DNA of 64,000 nt from Allantophomopsis cytisporea (lineage: Eukaryota > Ascomycota > Leotiomycetes > Phacidiales > Phacidiaceae). Both the position numbers and the translations under genes were made by a program. Position 1 is the first letter of the stretch; each line of letters opens with the position of its first letter. The stretch lies in the NCBI GenBank assembly GCA_024752435.1, contig CP103033.1, forward strand, positions 868,001-932,000. The letters are read 5' to 3'. The notes beneath the pieces are model-generated. The model did not search any database. It was not told where the DNA came from and saw nothing but the letters and a program-made list of their open reading frames with translations. This document shows positions 23,640 to 32,952 of the stretch, one piece after another.

Positions 23640-24195
23640 ATCTGCATTGTGGAGAGCAAAAAGAGAGGAAGTGTGGAGACGTAAATATCAAACCCCATTT
23701 TTTCTTCTGTATAGGGATTTATTGGATTCTTTGGTTTGATGGGATGGTGGGTGTATGTCTATACGAGTTTTCCTCCCAAAGGACAAGGATTCTTTTTTTT
23801 GGTGTGGTTGTTATTTTGTTGCATGCATAGTTAAGCAGGAAATGAAAGTTTATGAAAGAAAGGAGAAGAAACCAGGAAATTTTGCATTTGTTGAAACGAA
23901 TTTTCATTCTTTGTGTACTATAATTGTATCTAATGGTAGTTTCTCTTTTCTTCTGCTCTAAATGAACTATTGCTATCATCCTGGATGATGGGGCAAATCT
24001 ATACAATTTTCGAGAAAAGGGGGGGGTCTCCGATCTATGTATGCTTCTGGAGTAAGCAAAATATTCACATCCCTGTTTTGATGTCAATCCCCTAATTCAC
24101 CAGATTTCTAATCCCAATGCCATGCAAACCCATCTATCTCAACAGTGCCAAACCCAAACGCCACCTCTAAGCAAACAGACCCGCCTCTCCACTTC
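23640..24195. other. Convergent intergenic region
   Basis: 3' flanks of glucokinase and of the acetyltransferase gene, which converge. AT-rich, with a G7 run near 24020. No gene seen. Confidence 0.5.
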
Positions 24196-25368
24196 CTACG
24201 CACCGAAAGCGGCAGCAGGGTATTCCCTCTTCTTCTTCTCCTTCTTGCCCGCCGAGCCGCGCCCCGCCGAACTACTCCTCGAGCTGGGCTCCACCGGCAG
24301 CATCAGCGACGTAGTCGACGTGCTCGGCGTCACGGTGCGGGAGCCGGCTGGCGTGAGGATGTCCTCAGGCAGGTCATTCCACTCGGTGTCTGGCGCGCGG
24401 TTCTGGAAGGAGGACGTATGCTGGAGCTGTGTGGCTGGGCGGAGGGCGCGAGGTGGTCCCTGAGGCGGTGGAGGGCCTGCTTGGGGAGGCGGAGGTGTTG
24501 CTGATGGGGGGCGGGAACCGTTGGATGCTGCGCGCGATGGTTGGACTTCCGGGACGGGTCCAGAGGGGAGGTGTGTAAGGTGGTCGCGCGGTGTGATTGC
24601 TCGTCGCATTATCCAGGCTGTGTCTGGGTGCAGCTTGCGGTAGTAACCTTGGATCAATGGGCCGTCTTTGTAGAAGCCTCGCTGTGTGTACCATTCTAGC
24701 CCCTCCGTGTTGTCTTCCCATACGTGTGCGTAGAGGGATGTCACCGGTGTTGCGAGCGAGGTTTGGGTGGTTATGGATTCGATTATGGCATCGAGCAGGG
24801 CGGTTGCTAGACCTTTTGATCGGTAGGGAGATAGCAGTGCTAGTGACTGAATGTATACCGAGTATCTACCATCTTCGCTCTGTTCCATTCGGCATACTAT
24901 TCCTCCTATTACTTTTGGTTCTGGTAGAGTTGCTTCTCCTGAATTTGTCTTCGAGTCTAGGCCATTCTGATCTGTGGACTTCAAGCGCGGAGCAGCGTCT
25001 TGCCATAATATAACGCGTGACAGGCTGGGCGAGGTATCCGGGGAAAGTATGCCATGGTAGAAACTATCTGGGTAGTTTATTTGGAGAAGCAGGGAGTTGA
25101 TGCGTCGGAGGGGTTGTATATGCTTCTCATGTACTGTTGAAATTGTAGCTTGAGAAGGCAATGCTGGTCTTTTTTGGGCCGGTGGAGTATTCTCTTCCGA
25201 TCTACCGTTTAAGGAGAGATTCGCTGTAGGTGTCGTGATCGGTGTTGTGGAAGATGCTCTCGGCGGTGCTGTTGCTAATGGAGGCGCTGTGTAGCTGGGA
25301 ACACGAGGCTGAAAGAATGATCGAATAGAGGATTGAGCACGAGGCGGTTGAGAAGCTCGAGGCTCCAT
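24196..25368 (-). CDS. NAA50-like GNAT N-acetyltransferase with an N-terminal PIP box
   Basis: A single exon of 390 residues. Residues 1-75 are disordered and Pro/Ser/Thr-rich; residues 12-19 read QSSIRSFF, an exact match to the PCNA-interacting (PIP) consensus Q-x-x-[ILM]-x-x-[FY]-[FY]. A GNAT domain follows from about 80 to 255: HIQPLRRINSLLLQINYP (strand/helix 1), YSVYIQSLALLSPYRSKG with the acetyl-CoA loop R183-S-K-G-L-A188, and VTSLYAHVWEDNTEGLEWY followed by RGFYKDGPLIQGYYRKL. The NYPDSFY and YAHVWEDN...Y..RGF patterns are those of NAA50/San, which acetylates protein N-termini. The C-terminal 130 residues are low complexity and end KKEKKKREYPAAAFGA. It is divergent to SGF11, with 494 bp between starts. 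Function beyond N-acetyltransferase is inferred. Confidence 0.8.
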   Translation of the reverse strand: MEPRASQPPRAQSSIRSFFQPRVPSYTAPPLATAPPRASSTTPITTPTANLSLNGRSEENTPPAQKRPALPSQATISTVHEKHIQPLRRINSLLLQINYPDSFYHGILSPDTSPSLSRVILWQDAAPRLKSTDQNGLDSKTNSGEATLPEPKVIGGIVCRMEQSEDGRYSVYIQSLALLSPYRSKGLATALLDAIIESITTQTSLATPVTSLYAHVWEDNTEGLEWYTQRGFYKDGPLIQGYYRKLHPDTAWIMRRAITPRDHLTHLPSGPVPEVQPSRAASNGSRPPSATPPPPQAGPPPPQGPPRALRPATQLQHTSSFQNRAPDTEWNDLPEDILTPAGSRTVTPSTSTTSLMLPVEPSSRSSSAGRGSAGKKEKKKREYPAAAFGA

Positions 25369-25862
25369 CTTGAAAGGTGATTTTTGATGGGGAAGTAGAA
25401 TTTAAGAATCAAAAAGAAAAGGAGGGTCAGCGATGGGGTTGTAGATGCCAGAAAGGACACCTATGAGGTGACAGGTGTCAGTGTTTTCAATTGAATATGG
25501 CAAGTAGAATAGAAGAGTGTTGGGTGTTGCTGAATGACGAGGAATGTAGCCTCACCGCCTGATATTCTGCCGTAATTAAGGTTCACCTGTGCTGGTTTCA
25601 ACTGCGGCCGCTGATTGTTGCTGATCGCTGAATAGAGTAGAGAAAGCTTGCCTTGCCTCATTAACCGTTGAAGGGACAATACTAATTGCCCGACAACGAA
25701 ATTAATTCTGCTTCTTCCACAATATCCCATCGAAGGAATAATTTATTCTCGTTGGTCTTCGCTCTTCTTCTGTCTTTGTAATACGGTCACGAAGCTCATT
25801 TGCCTCTGCGGCAATCCAGGATTCCGGCGGGAATTTGCCAGCCTCATCTACACATTGGCAAC
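25369..25862. promoter_or_regulatory. Divergent promoter region between the acetyltransferase and SGF11
   Basis: 494 bp separating two start codons read outward. No gene and no clear TATA box; presumably a shared bidirectional promoter. Confidence 0.4.
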
Positions 25863-27075
25863 ATGGACGCCGATGACAGTTTCCCACAAACCGGCATCAT
25901 AAATCCTGATGATGCCGATACCTCAGATAGTATGGATACATTGGTGGGTACCCTTTAAAAATATGCTCCTGCAAAATACAGTCGTTCAGCAATTCAATTC
26001 TAACTCCTGATGTCAGGCACATGCCGTTCTGGACGACGTCCTTTACAACATAATCCACTCGATAGTTCTCAAAACACACCGAGATGAAAAGATTGCCAAG
26101 GCTAATTCTGCTGCGATACTGGTCGAAAAAATTGCGGCTGAGCAAAATCCAAATGAAGACGAACCCGGGTCAGAACCGCATAGCGTCGTTACGGACGGGG
26201 CTGTCTACGAAGATGGAAAAGTTACACTTCGAGGAAATCCTCTCGTTACCACCAAAGAGATTCTCTGCCCGAAGTGTTGTCTTCCTCGACTACTAGATCC
26301 TACTGATGGGATTGGAGGCAAGAAACCAGACCCAGATAAACAATATTGCACTCGACATCCCTTCATAGATAAGTGGGATCACGACATTTACGGACAGAGA
26401 TTTCCCACAGATGCAATTGGTCCCGGCAGGGGTAGAAAGAAGAAAGACCTTTTGGTCGGAAAGCCGCAGCCCGAATCGGGTACTCCCAGTTTTGACTCCC
26501 CTGGCACATCTCCGCCGCCCGAAGAGAAGTCCAAAGCACCTTCATTTCCCAGCGTCAAGTGTCACGTCTGTTCACGCTTTCTCATGGTCCGTCGATTTGC
26601 AGCGCATCTGGAAAAGTGTATGGGTGTTAAAGGTAGAGCCAGTGGCCGTGCTGCAGCGTTGAAAATCAACGGCAATGGTAACAGTGTCAGCGCCACACCG
26701 CCACCGTCTCTTGTGCCTGGTAGCCGAAAGGGAACACCATCTTTGTCACAGCAGAGCAAGAAAGCTAGCCCAGCAAAACGGGATCGGGATCGGGATCGGG
26801 ACGAGTATGATTTCGACGAGGAAGAGTCATCGGATGAGCCAATGAAGAAGAAGAGGAAGAAGGTGGCTGCACTTCCGCTGAAAAAGAACGGAAAGCTCAT
26901 GTCAGCTCTGAACGGGAAACCGCAGAAGAAGTGGAAGAGTCAGAGAGCCGATGCTCCACCAAGATTGTCGGCTGTCCCTACAAGCAACGGTACTGCTCGC
27001 CCTTCAAAGCCTGCCAATCCTACCCCTGCTGGTAGACGGAACTCAGACTCTTCAGGTACCCTAAGCTCGCCGTGA
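25863..27075 (+). CDS. SGF11: SAGA-associated factor 11 (deubiquitinase module)
   Basis: Two exons, 25863-25943 and 26017-27075 (intron 73 bp, donor GTGGGT), encode 379 residues. The helical N-terminus, AHAVLDDVLYNIIHSIVL, corresponds to the Sgf11 helix that packs on Ubp8/Sus1. The C2HC zinc finger that docks the module on nucleosomes is C209-x2-C212...H224-x3-C228 in KCHVCSRFLMVRRFAAHLEK. A second Cys/His cluster lies upstream (ILCPKCCLPRLL and QYCTRHPFIDKWD). The protein acts in the nucleus, in removing ubiquitin from histone H2B. It is much longer than yeast Sgf11, the extra length being a basic, disordered tail with an RDRDRDRD run encoded by a CGGGAT hexamer repeat near 26777-26800 and a KKKRKK nuclear-localisation-like patch. 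Converges with the cyclophilin gene, 197 bp apart. Confidence 0.8.
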
Positions 27076-27272
27076 TAGTTGTAAGTTGCAGTAGATTGTT
27101 TGTTAGGTAATGGTAGGATCAAAATGCGACAGACGGGTTCTGCATTGGTATAGGCGTCAATACATGACAGGATAGCATCGTGGCGTACATTGCCATGCAC
27201 GGCGTTCAATTTATAATTTGTTTCATCACATCTGCGTTCCTGGCGCAAGAATTGTCCAAACCTGACGTATTA

Positions 27273-27867
27273 TTATTCCTCTCCTTCTTCAATAACTCTC
27301 GCAGTCATGATCTTGACCTCATCCTCGGGCCTGTCCTCCGCACCTGTCCTCACTCTGCCCATTCTCTCTACTACCCTCATACCGCTCTTCACCCGCCCAA
27401 AGATCGTGTGTTTCCCATCCAACCAGGGCGTCGGTGCTAACGTGATAAAGAATTGACTACCATTCGTGTTGGGTCCGGAGTTGGCCATGCTGAGAACACC
27501 AGCGCCAGTGTGTTTGAGTGAGGGAGAGATCTCGTCTGCGAATTTCTCGCCGTAGATCGAGCTTCCCCCACGGCCGGTACCCGTTGGATCGCCCGTCTGA
27601 ATCATGAAATTTGGTATTATGCGGTGGAATATGACATTGTTGTAGTAGCCGCGTTGTGCCAGAGTAGAGAAGTTCTTGCATGTCTACAATTGAAGTCAGT
27701 GGAGGTGCCGAGAGGACTAAGGAACTGCTAGCTTACTTGAGGTGCGTGGTCTGTGTATAATTCAACAATGATGACGCCCTATTTGCTATGGTTAGTAACA
27801 TAGTCTTCATCAGATCCTTGCCATGAAGACTCACCATTGTCGTCTCAAGAGCTACGTTCGTGGTCAT
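27273..27867 (-). CDS. Peptidyl-prolyl cis-trans isomerase, PPIL1/Cyp1-type cyclophilin
   Basis: Three exons, 27867-27835, 27778-27737 and 27683-27273, encode 161 residues; introns are 56 and 53 bp. The enzyme isomerises Xaa-Pro peptide bonds. The compact start MTTNVALETTM-GVIIVELYTDHAPQ and the core TCKNFSTLAQRGYYNN are typical of the small spliceosome-associated PPIL1/Cyp1 group. Active-site residues are present: Arg46, Phe51 and Gln54 in FHRIIPNFMIQTGD, then SQFFITLAPTPWLDGKHTIFG with the Trp and His of the proline pocket. There is no signal peptide or extra domain, so it should be nuclear or cytosolic. The two tiny first exons were found by matching the family's expected start and in-phase splice sites. 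Confidence 0.9.
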
Positions 27868-28402
27868 TCTTGAAAATGCTCAGCTGTGTCTATAGGTGAA
27901 CTTATTATGCAACAGGTCGAGGTATCAGATTCCTGACTCAACACAATAATGAAGAGGCGATATAAAAACAAAGTGAAGATATAGAAAACGATTGGACTTT
28001 GTTTGCAATCCAACCTTTTAGATTCCATGTGATATCAACAAAGTTCATCTGTTCCTGACAAGGCTGAACGGCCACTAAATTAGCGTCAAGTGCAGCCTTG
28101 CGTCATGATCGTGCTAATTCGCAAGGCTGAGGCGATCTCGCTCCAGCTAACAACACATTTCCTACATGGTACTTTGTCAAAGTACTTCCTTCTACAAGTT
28201 TGCAGTGTCTCTCTTTTTCAATTTCGAGACTTCATGGCTTGTTCCTGATCAAGCAGAGAAGTCTTAATCTACAATCTCAAGCTCAAGTTCTGTGAGCCGG
28301 AAACCTGACCACGAAACCACAAGTTAGCATTTCCAGCAGCTTTGTTGCGACGAGGATCGCGCTCCAGCTGACAGCTTCATACCACATCTGGTCAACTTTA
28401 CA
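27868..28402. other. Divergent intergenic region
   Basis: 535 bp between the cyclophilin and signal peptide peptidase start codons. No gene seen; should contain both promoters. Confidence 0.45.
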
Positions 28403-30115
28403 ATGGACAAACTCTCTGAATTCGTTCCTCACCTGGAAGGTGATAGCCCTATACTGCAGTATATCGGCTGGGCAAGTTATAAGATTCATGAGAATTCCGA
28501 AAGTCTGTTTATGTGGGCACATCTACTGGTAGCAGCGCTTTTCCCGATATATATCGGCTCACATGCAGCGTTACGACGTCCATCATCTGCAGCTACACCC
28601 ACAAAGGCGCTCAAGACCAGTGATGCAGATGATGATGATGATGACGATAATCTCGATGAGCAAACTCCAGTCGAAGGTCTCTCGCCATCGGACGCGATCA
28701 TGTTTCCTATCATGGCAGGATGTACTCTTGGCGGCTTGTATTTGATCATAAAATGGCTGAAGGACCCCGCTATACTTAACAAAATACTTGGCTGGTACTT
28801 CTCGGCTCTTGGTGTCTTCGGAGTGGGCAAGCTTCTTGGAGATACCCTCAATGTTGGCACTTCGTTCATCTTTCCCTCGGTTTGGTCAGATTCTTCTGGC
28901 CGGGTTTACCATATCAACACTATGTTCGATGGAACGACCGTCGAAACACCCAAAAAGACTCTTGATAGAGGACCACCTCACCACGCGCTTCTCGCGACAA
29001 AGACATCCCCGTTGCCTGGAATCTTCTCCCGACTAAAGTTTAACGACATCTCAACGAAGAATATTTGGGCTGTACGTAAGTTGTTCTTGAATCATTGGAT
29101 CTTTAGGGCTCGTGTCCAAGGCCTTTTTGCTTCAAAGACTCAAGTTCGGTTGAATGATATGATTGGTCTTGTACTTGGTTTCACCGTTATCGTTCTATAC
29201 AATGTGATTGGTAAAGAATGGTGGCTTACAAATATCATGGCGTTTGGGTTCTGCTACGGTGTTCTCCAGCTTATGTCACCCACTACATTTTGGACTGGAA
29301 CACTGGTATTGATCGGGCTGTTCTTCTACGACATCTACATGGTCTTCTATACGTATGTCGATTCACCAATCTCCATCTCTCCAAACCATACTGATTCATT
29401 TAGTCCACTCATGGTAACAGTTGCCACTTCTCTCGATGTTCCCATAAAGCTCGTCTTCCCGGGTCCCAAGCGCGGCAGCATGCTTGGACTTGGAGATGTT
29501 GTGCTTCCAGGCATTATGATAGCACTCGCACTTCGTTTCGATCTCTATCTCCACTACCTTCGCCTCCAGAAGAAGTCCACCTTGCCCACCTTGACCAGCC
29601 CTGAACTAATTAAAGCACCATACCTGGAGGCTACCAGCAAGTGGGGCGAAAGATACTGGACCTATACTGCATCTAAAGAAGAAAAGGCCAAGATTGGCAG
29701 CAGATTCCCGAAAGTGTATTTCTATGCTTCAATAGTCGGCTACATCATTGGGATGTTGACCACTCTCACTATCCTCAACGTCTTCAACCATGCGCAACCT
29801 GCACTTCTATATCTCGTTCCGGGTGTCCTTGTTTCACTCTGGGCAACCGCTCTCGTCAGGGGAGAACTGAAACTTATGTGGAATTATACTGAAGACACAA
29901 CTGCCGAGGAAAGTGATAATGATGTGAAGATAGGTAATGGAGAGACAGCAGACGCGGCAACGGTTAAACATGAAGAAAAGGCTTCGAAGGATGAATTAGC
30001 AGAGATTGAGGAGGCTGAAAAGAAAAAGAAGCACGATGAGCATTCTCATCACATTTTCTTATTCTCTCTGTCAACACCAAAGCCGACTGGGCTGAAAGCG
30101 GGGACGTTCAATTGA
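28403..30115 (+). CDS. Signal peptide peptidase-type intramembrane aspartyl protease
   Basis: Peptidase family A22B: a multi-pass ER membrane protease that cleaves signal peptides and other helices within the bilayer. Two exons, 28403-29352 and 29404-30115, give 553 residues. The catalytic aspartates are Asp310 in LFFYDIYMVF and Asp348 in MLGLGDVVLPG; the third motif, PAL, is present near the C-terminus in QPALLYLVPG. About nine hydrophobic segments are visible, and a lumenal or cytosolic acidic loop (DADDDDDDDNLDE) lies near residue 75. The tail, KKKKHDEHSHH plus flanking residues, is highly charged. The 51-bp intron is a multiple of three without a stop, so the frame stays open if it is retained; removing it restores FYTPLMVTVATSLDVPIKL, which is the conserved sequence. 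It is the first of three genes in a row on the plus strand. Confidence 0.92.
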   Translation: MDKLSEFVPHLEGDSPILQYIGWASYKIHENSESLFMWAHLLVAALFPIYIGSHAALRRPSSAATPTKALKTSDADDDDDDDNLDEQTPVEGLSPSDAIMFPIMAGCTLGGLYLIIKWLKDPAILNKILGWYFSALGVFGVGKLLGDTLNVGTSFIFPSVWSDSSGRVYHINTMFDGTTVETPKKTLDRGPPHHALLATKTSPLPGIFSRLKFNDISTKNIWAVRKLFLNHWIFRARVQGLFASKTQVRLNDMIGLVLGFTVIVLYNVIGKEWWLTNIMAFGFCYGVLQLMSPTTFWTGTLVLIGLFFYDIYMVFYTYVDSPISISPNHTDSFSPLMVTVATSLDVPIKLVFPGPKRGSMLGLGDVVLPGIMIALALRFDLYLHYLRLQKKSTLPTLTSPELIKAPYLEATSKWGERYWTYTASKEEKAKIGSRFPKVYFYASIVGYIIGMLTTLTILNVFNHAQPALLYLVPGVLVSLWATALVRGELKLMWNYTEDTTAEESDNDVKIGNGETADAATVKHEEKASKDELAEIEEAEKKKKHDEHSHHIFLFSLSTPKPTGLKAGTFN

Positions 30116-30988
30116 GGCAATGAAAAGACTTTTTACATGCATTCGCCTTCTTCTGTATATAGACTTTGTAAACATGAAATAAGTATTCAATTTCATTTAT
30201 GAATCTGTTCATATTGTTCTACCTGGATCTTCACTTGTTCTGCCTTGATATCACGAGTTGAATGAACTCAATATTATCCTGTGTCTCTTATAGCGATAAC
30301 TCCTGGTTATGATACTATACAGCAGCATTGTGCATCTTATTTCGACACTGGAGCAATCGAGACAAGGGTGGGATTGGACATCAGTATTGCTTCTTATTCA
30401 GGGACGTTCCCACCAATCTCAGTGTATACGCCTTGAACACATATGAATACTATTCATTGATTTGTCTTAGGTGGGAAAGCAAAGTAGAGTGTGTATGAGT
30501 AAAGACAATAACAATAATAAAATTTCTTGAGATATGATTTTCCATCGATGCTCTTCTGTTGCGCAACGGCATACCGGCCCAGTGCGGCCCAAGACGGTCA
30601 TCGCAATAAACGTGACGCTGGTTGGCTCAGAAGTGTACGCTAATGCCAGGGTCTTAACTCTTAACTGGTGGTTCCCCGGAATGCTGGACCGCGAATCATC
30701 AACACCAACTTCGCGATCCCTGAACTAAATAAAAGGGTCAAGATATTTACGTACGCCAATTCCATCGTTCAATCTTTGGTGCAGGAGCTGGTACTGGACA
30801 CAGGAGTACATCTCCAATAAAATCCCGAGCTGTAGCTTCGGTTATCAGGTAATGTCAAGGAGAGACAATAGTAACACAATTGGAAACCATCATACCACGA
30901 TATCATCAACTTCGTCTTCGAGCTCAAATTTCATCCCAACACCTCGTATCAGTCACGAGTACACCCTTAGCCTTCCTCCAATTTCAGT
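30116..30988. other. Intergenic region
   Basis: Between signal peptide peptidase and mevalonate kinase, both on the plus strand. No gene recognised. Confidence 0.5.
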
Positions 30989-32519
30989 ATGGCTGCTCCT
31001 GTGAATGATATTTCCAATGGCCTGGAAGGGACACATCTCAATGGTACAAATGGTACGAAGAATCCCCGGGCTAATTTCCAGAGGAAGGCGTCCACTCCAA
31101 TGATGCCAGCCTTCATGGTGTCAGCACCTGGAAAGGTTATTGTATTTGGAGAGCATTCCGTCGTTCATGGAAAGGTACGTAGGGAAGTGTTGATCTGCAG
31201 AGCTCAATAGCTGACGAGTACAACAGGCAGCAATTGCGGCTGCGATCTCCCTTCGATCCTACCTACTCGTCACAGTGCTTTCGAAATCACGTCGAACCAT
31301 TACCCTTCGATTTCCAGATATTAAGCTCGACCATACATGGAACATTGATGATCTACCTTGGGCAACCTTTGCGCATCCCTCGAAAAAGAAGCACTACTAC
31401 GACCTTGTGACTTCTCTCGACCCCGAGCTCCTTGCAGCGATGAAACCGCATCTGGCGAATATATCGTTGGACATGCCAGAAGATATGCGCAAGATTCATC
31501 AAGCATCTGCTTCATGTTTCTTGTACATATTCCTTTCACTCGCCAATCCCACATTTCCTGGCTGTATATATGCCCTCCGTTCCACTCTACCAATTGGAGC
31601 TGGCCTTGGATCATCCGCAACTGTATCGGTCTGCCTAGCAGCTGCGCTCTTATTACAAATACGAACACTTTCTGGACCACACCCTGATCAGCCATTCGAA
31701 GAAGCACGATTGCAGATCGAGAGAATCAATCGGTGGGCATTCGTGGGCGAGATGTGTATACACGGAAACCCATCAGGCGTGGATAATACAGTGGCTACAC
31801 AGGGCAAGGCTGTTATATTCAAGCGAGGTGATTACTCAAAACCGCCAGTTGTGACACCTTTGTGGAATTTCCCCGAACTTCCATTACTGCTTGTCGATAC
31901 AAAGCAAAGCAGGACTACATCAGCCGAAGTCGCTAAGGTCGGGTACTTGAAGAAGACTCGTCCTATCATCACGGACATAATTCTGGATGCTATGGACAAG
32001 ATTACAGAAGGTGCAGCAAGTCACATAGAGGCCCAAAATTTTGACGCTAAAGCTGTTGCGGATCTACGCCAAATAGGCCAATTGATGAATATAAATCATG
32101 GACTACTAGTATCTCTGGGAGTCAGTCATCCTAGACTCGAACGAATCAAGGAGCTGGTTGATCATGAAGGTATTGGATGGACCAAGCTCACTGGTGCGGG
32201 CGGTGGTGGATGTTCAATATCATTATTGAATCCCGATGTATCAGAAGACAAGCTTGAGAAGCTCAATGAAAAGTTGAAGTCAGAGGGCTATGAACAGTTC
32301 ACTACAACGCTTGGTGGTGATGGTGTTGGCGTACTTTGGCCTGCAGTGCTTAAGAGCCCCGTGGATGATCTTGAGGAAGGTGAAGAAGAGGGGGGCGTAG
32401 AGATTGATATGGATAACTTCATGAACGCCGTTGGTAATGATGGGGTAGAACGCTTAGTGGGGTCACATGGTAAGAGTGGAGAGCGTGAAGGCTGGAAGTT
32501 TTGGAGAGTCGAAGGTTGA
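30989..32519 (+). CDS. ERG12: Mevalonate kinase
   Basis: Phosphorylates mevalonate at C5 with ATP, feeding sterols, dolichol and protein prenylation. Two exons, 30989-31174 and 31227-32519 (intron 52 bp, donor GTACGT), give 492 residues. GHMP-kinase motifs are in order: motif 1 MVSAPGKVIVFGEHSVVHGK (exon 1 ends at this lysine), motif 2 LPIGAGLGSSATVSVCLAAA, the substrate segment HGNPSGVDNTVATQGKAV and motif 3 WTKLTGAGGGGCSISLL. A 40-residue N-terminal extension (NDISNGLEGTHLNGTNGTK) precedes the domain, and an acidic EEGEEEGGVEIDMD region lies near the C-terminus. The start is the first ATG in the exon. The prenyltransferase alpha subunit gene follows 433 bp downstream in the same direction. 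Confidence 0.95.
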
Positions 32520-32952
32520 TGGCTGTCACTTTCTCCGCCATTGTCCATATGGTACGAGTCACTCTGTATGATTTTCAATCGGATAGATAGGATGGTTACG
32601 AGATCAACGTACAGATATGAGGTGGGAATATAATTAATAATTCGCGCAATATAAGCGCACTCTTGCTCAACCATCTCTTTCGACCGTATAATAACCGTGT
32701 ATAAGCCTCTCTTGGAAATGGAGGTTTTTCATGCCCAGTCTTAGTCCTCGCCTTCGCCTTTGTCTAATAGTCACTTGCTATACGAATTATGCGGGTACTC
32801 TTTTGTTCGAGCAGCCGCCTTGGGAAAAGCATTTGGTGTCTTGCTCTTGACATTGTTCTTTCAATTCGCTTCCGCGCCAATATCACGAGCCCCGGAATTC
32901 TACCGCTCCAAGCACCGACAACTGAAATACCCCACAACCCCCAGTCACAGTC
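32520..32952. other. Intergenic region between ERG12 and the prenyltransferase gene
   Basis: 433 bp holding the ERG12 3' end and the promoter of the next gene. Nothing else recognised. Confidence 0.5.

Noticed and set aside
29353..29403. Treating the 51-bp segment as coding
   Set aside because: It has a GTATGT donor and TTTAG acceptor, and removing it restores the conserved FYTPLMVTVATSLD sequence of the family.
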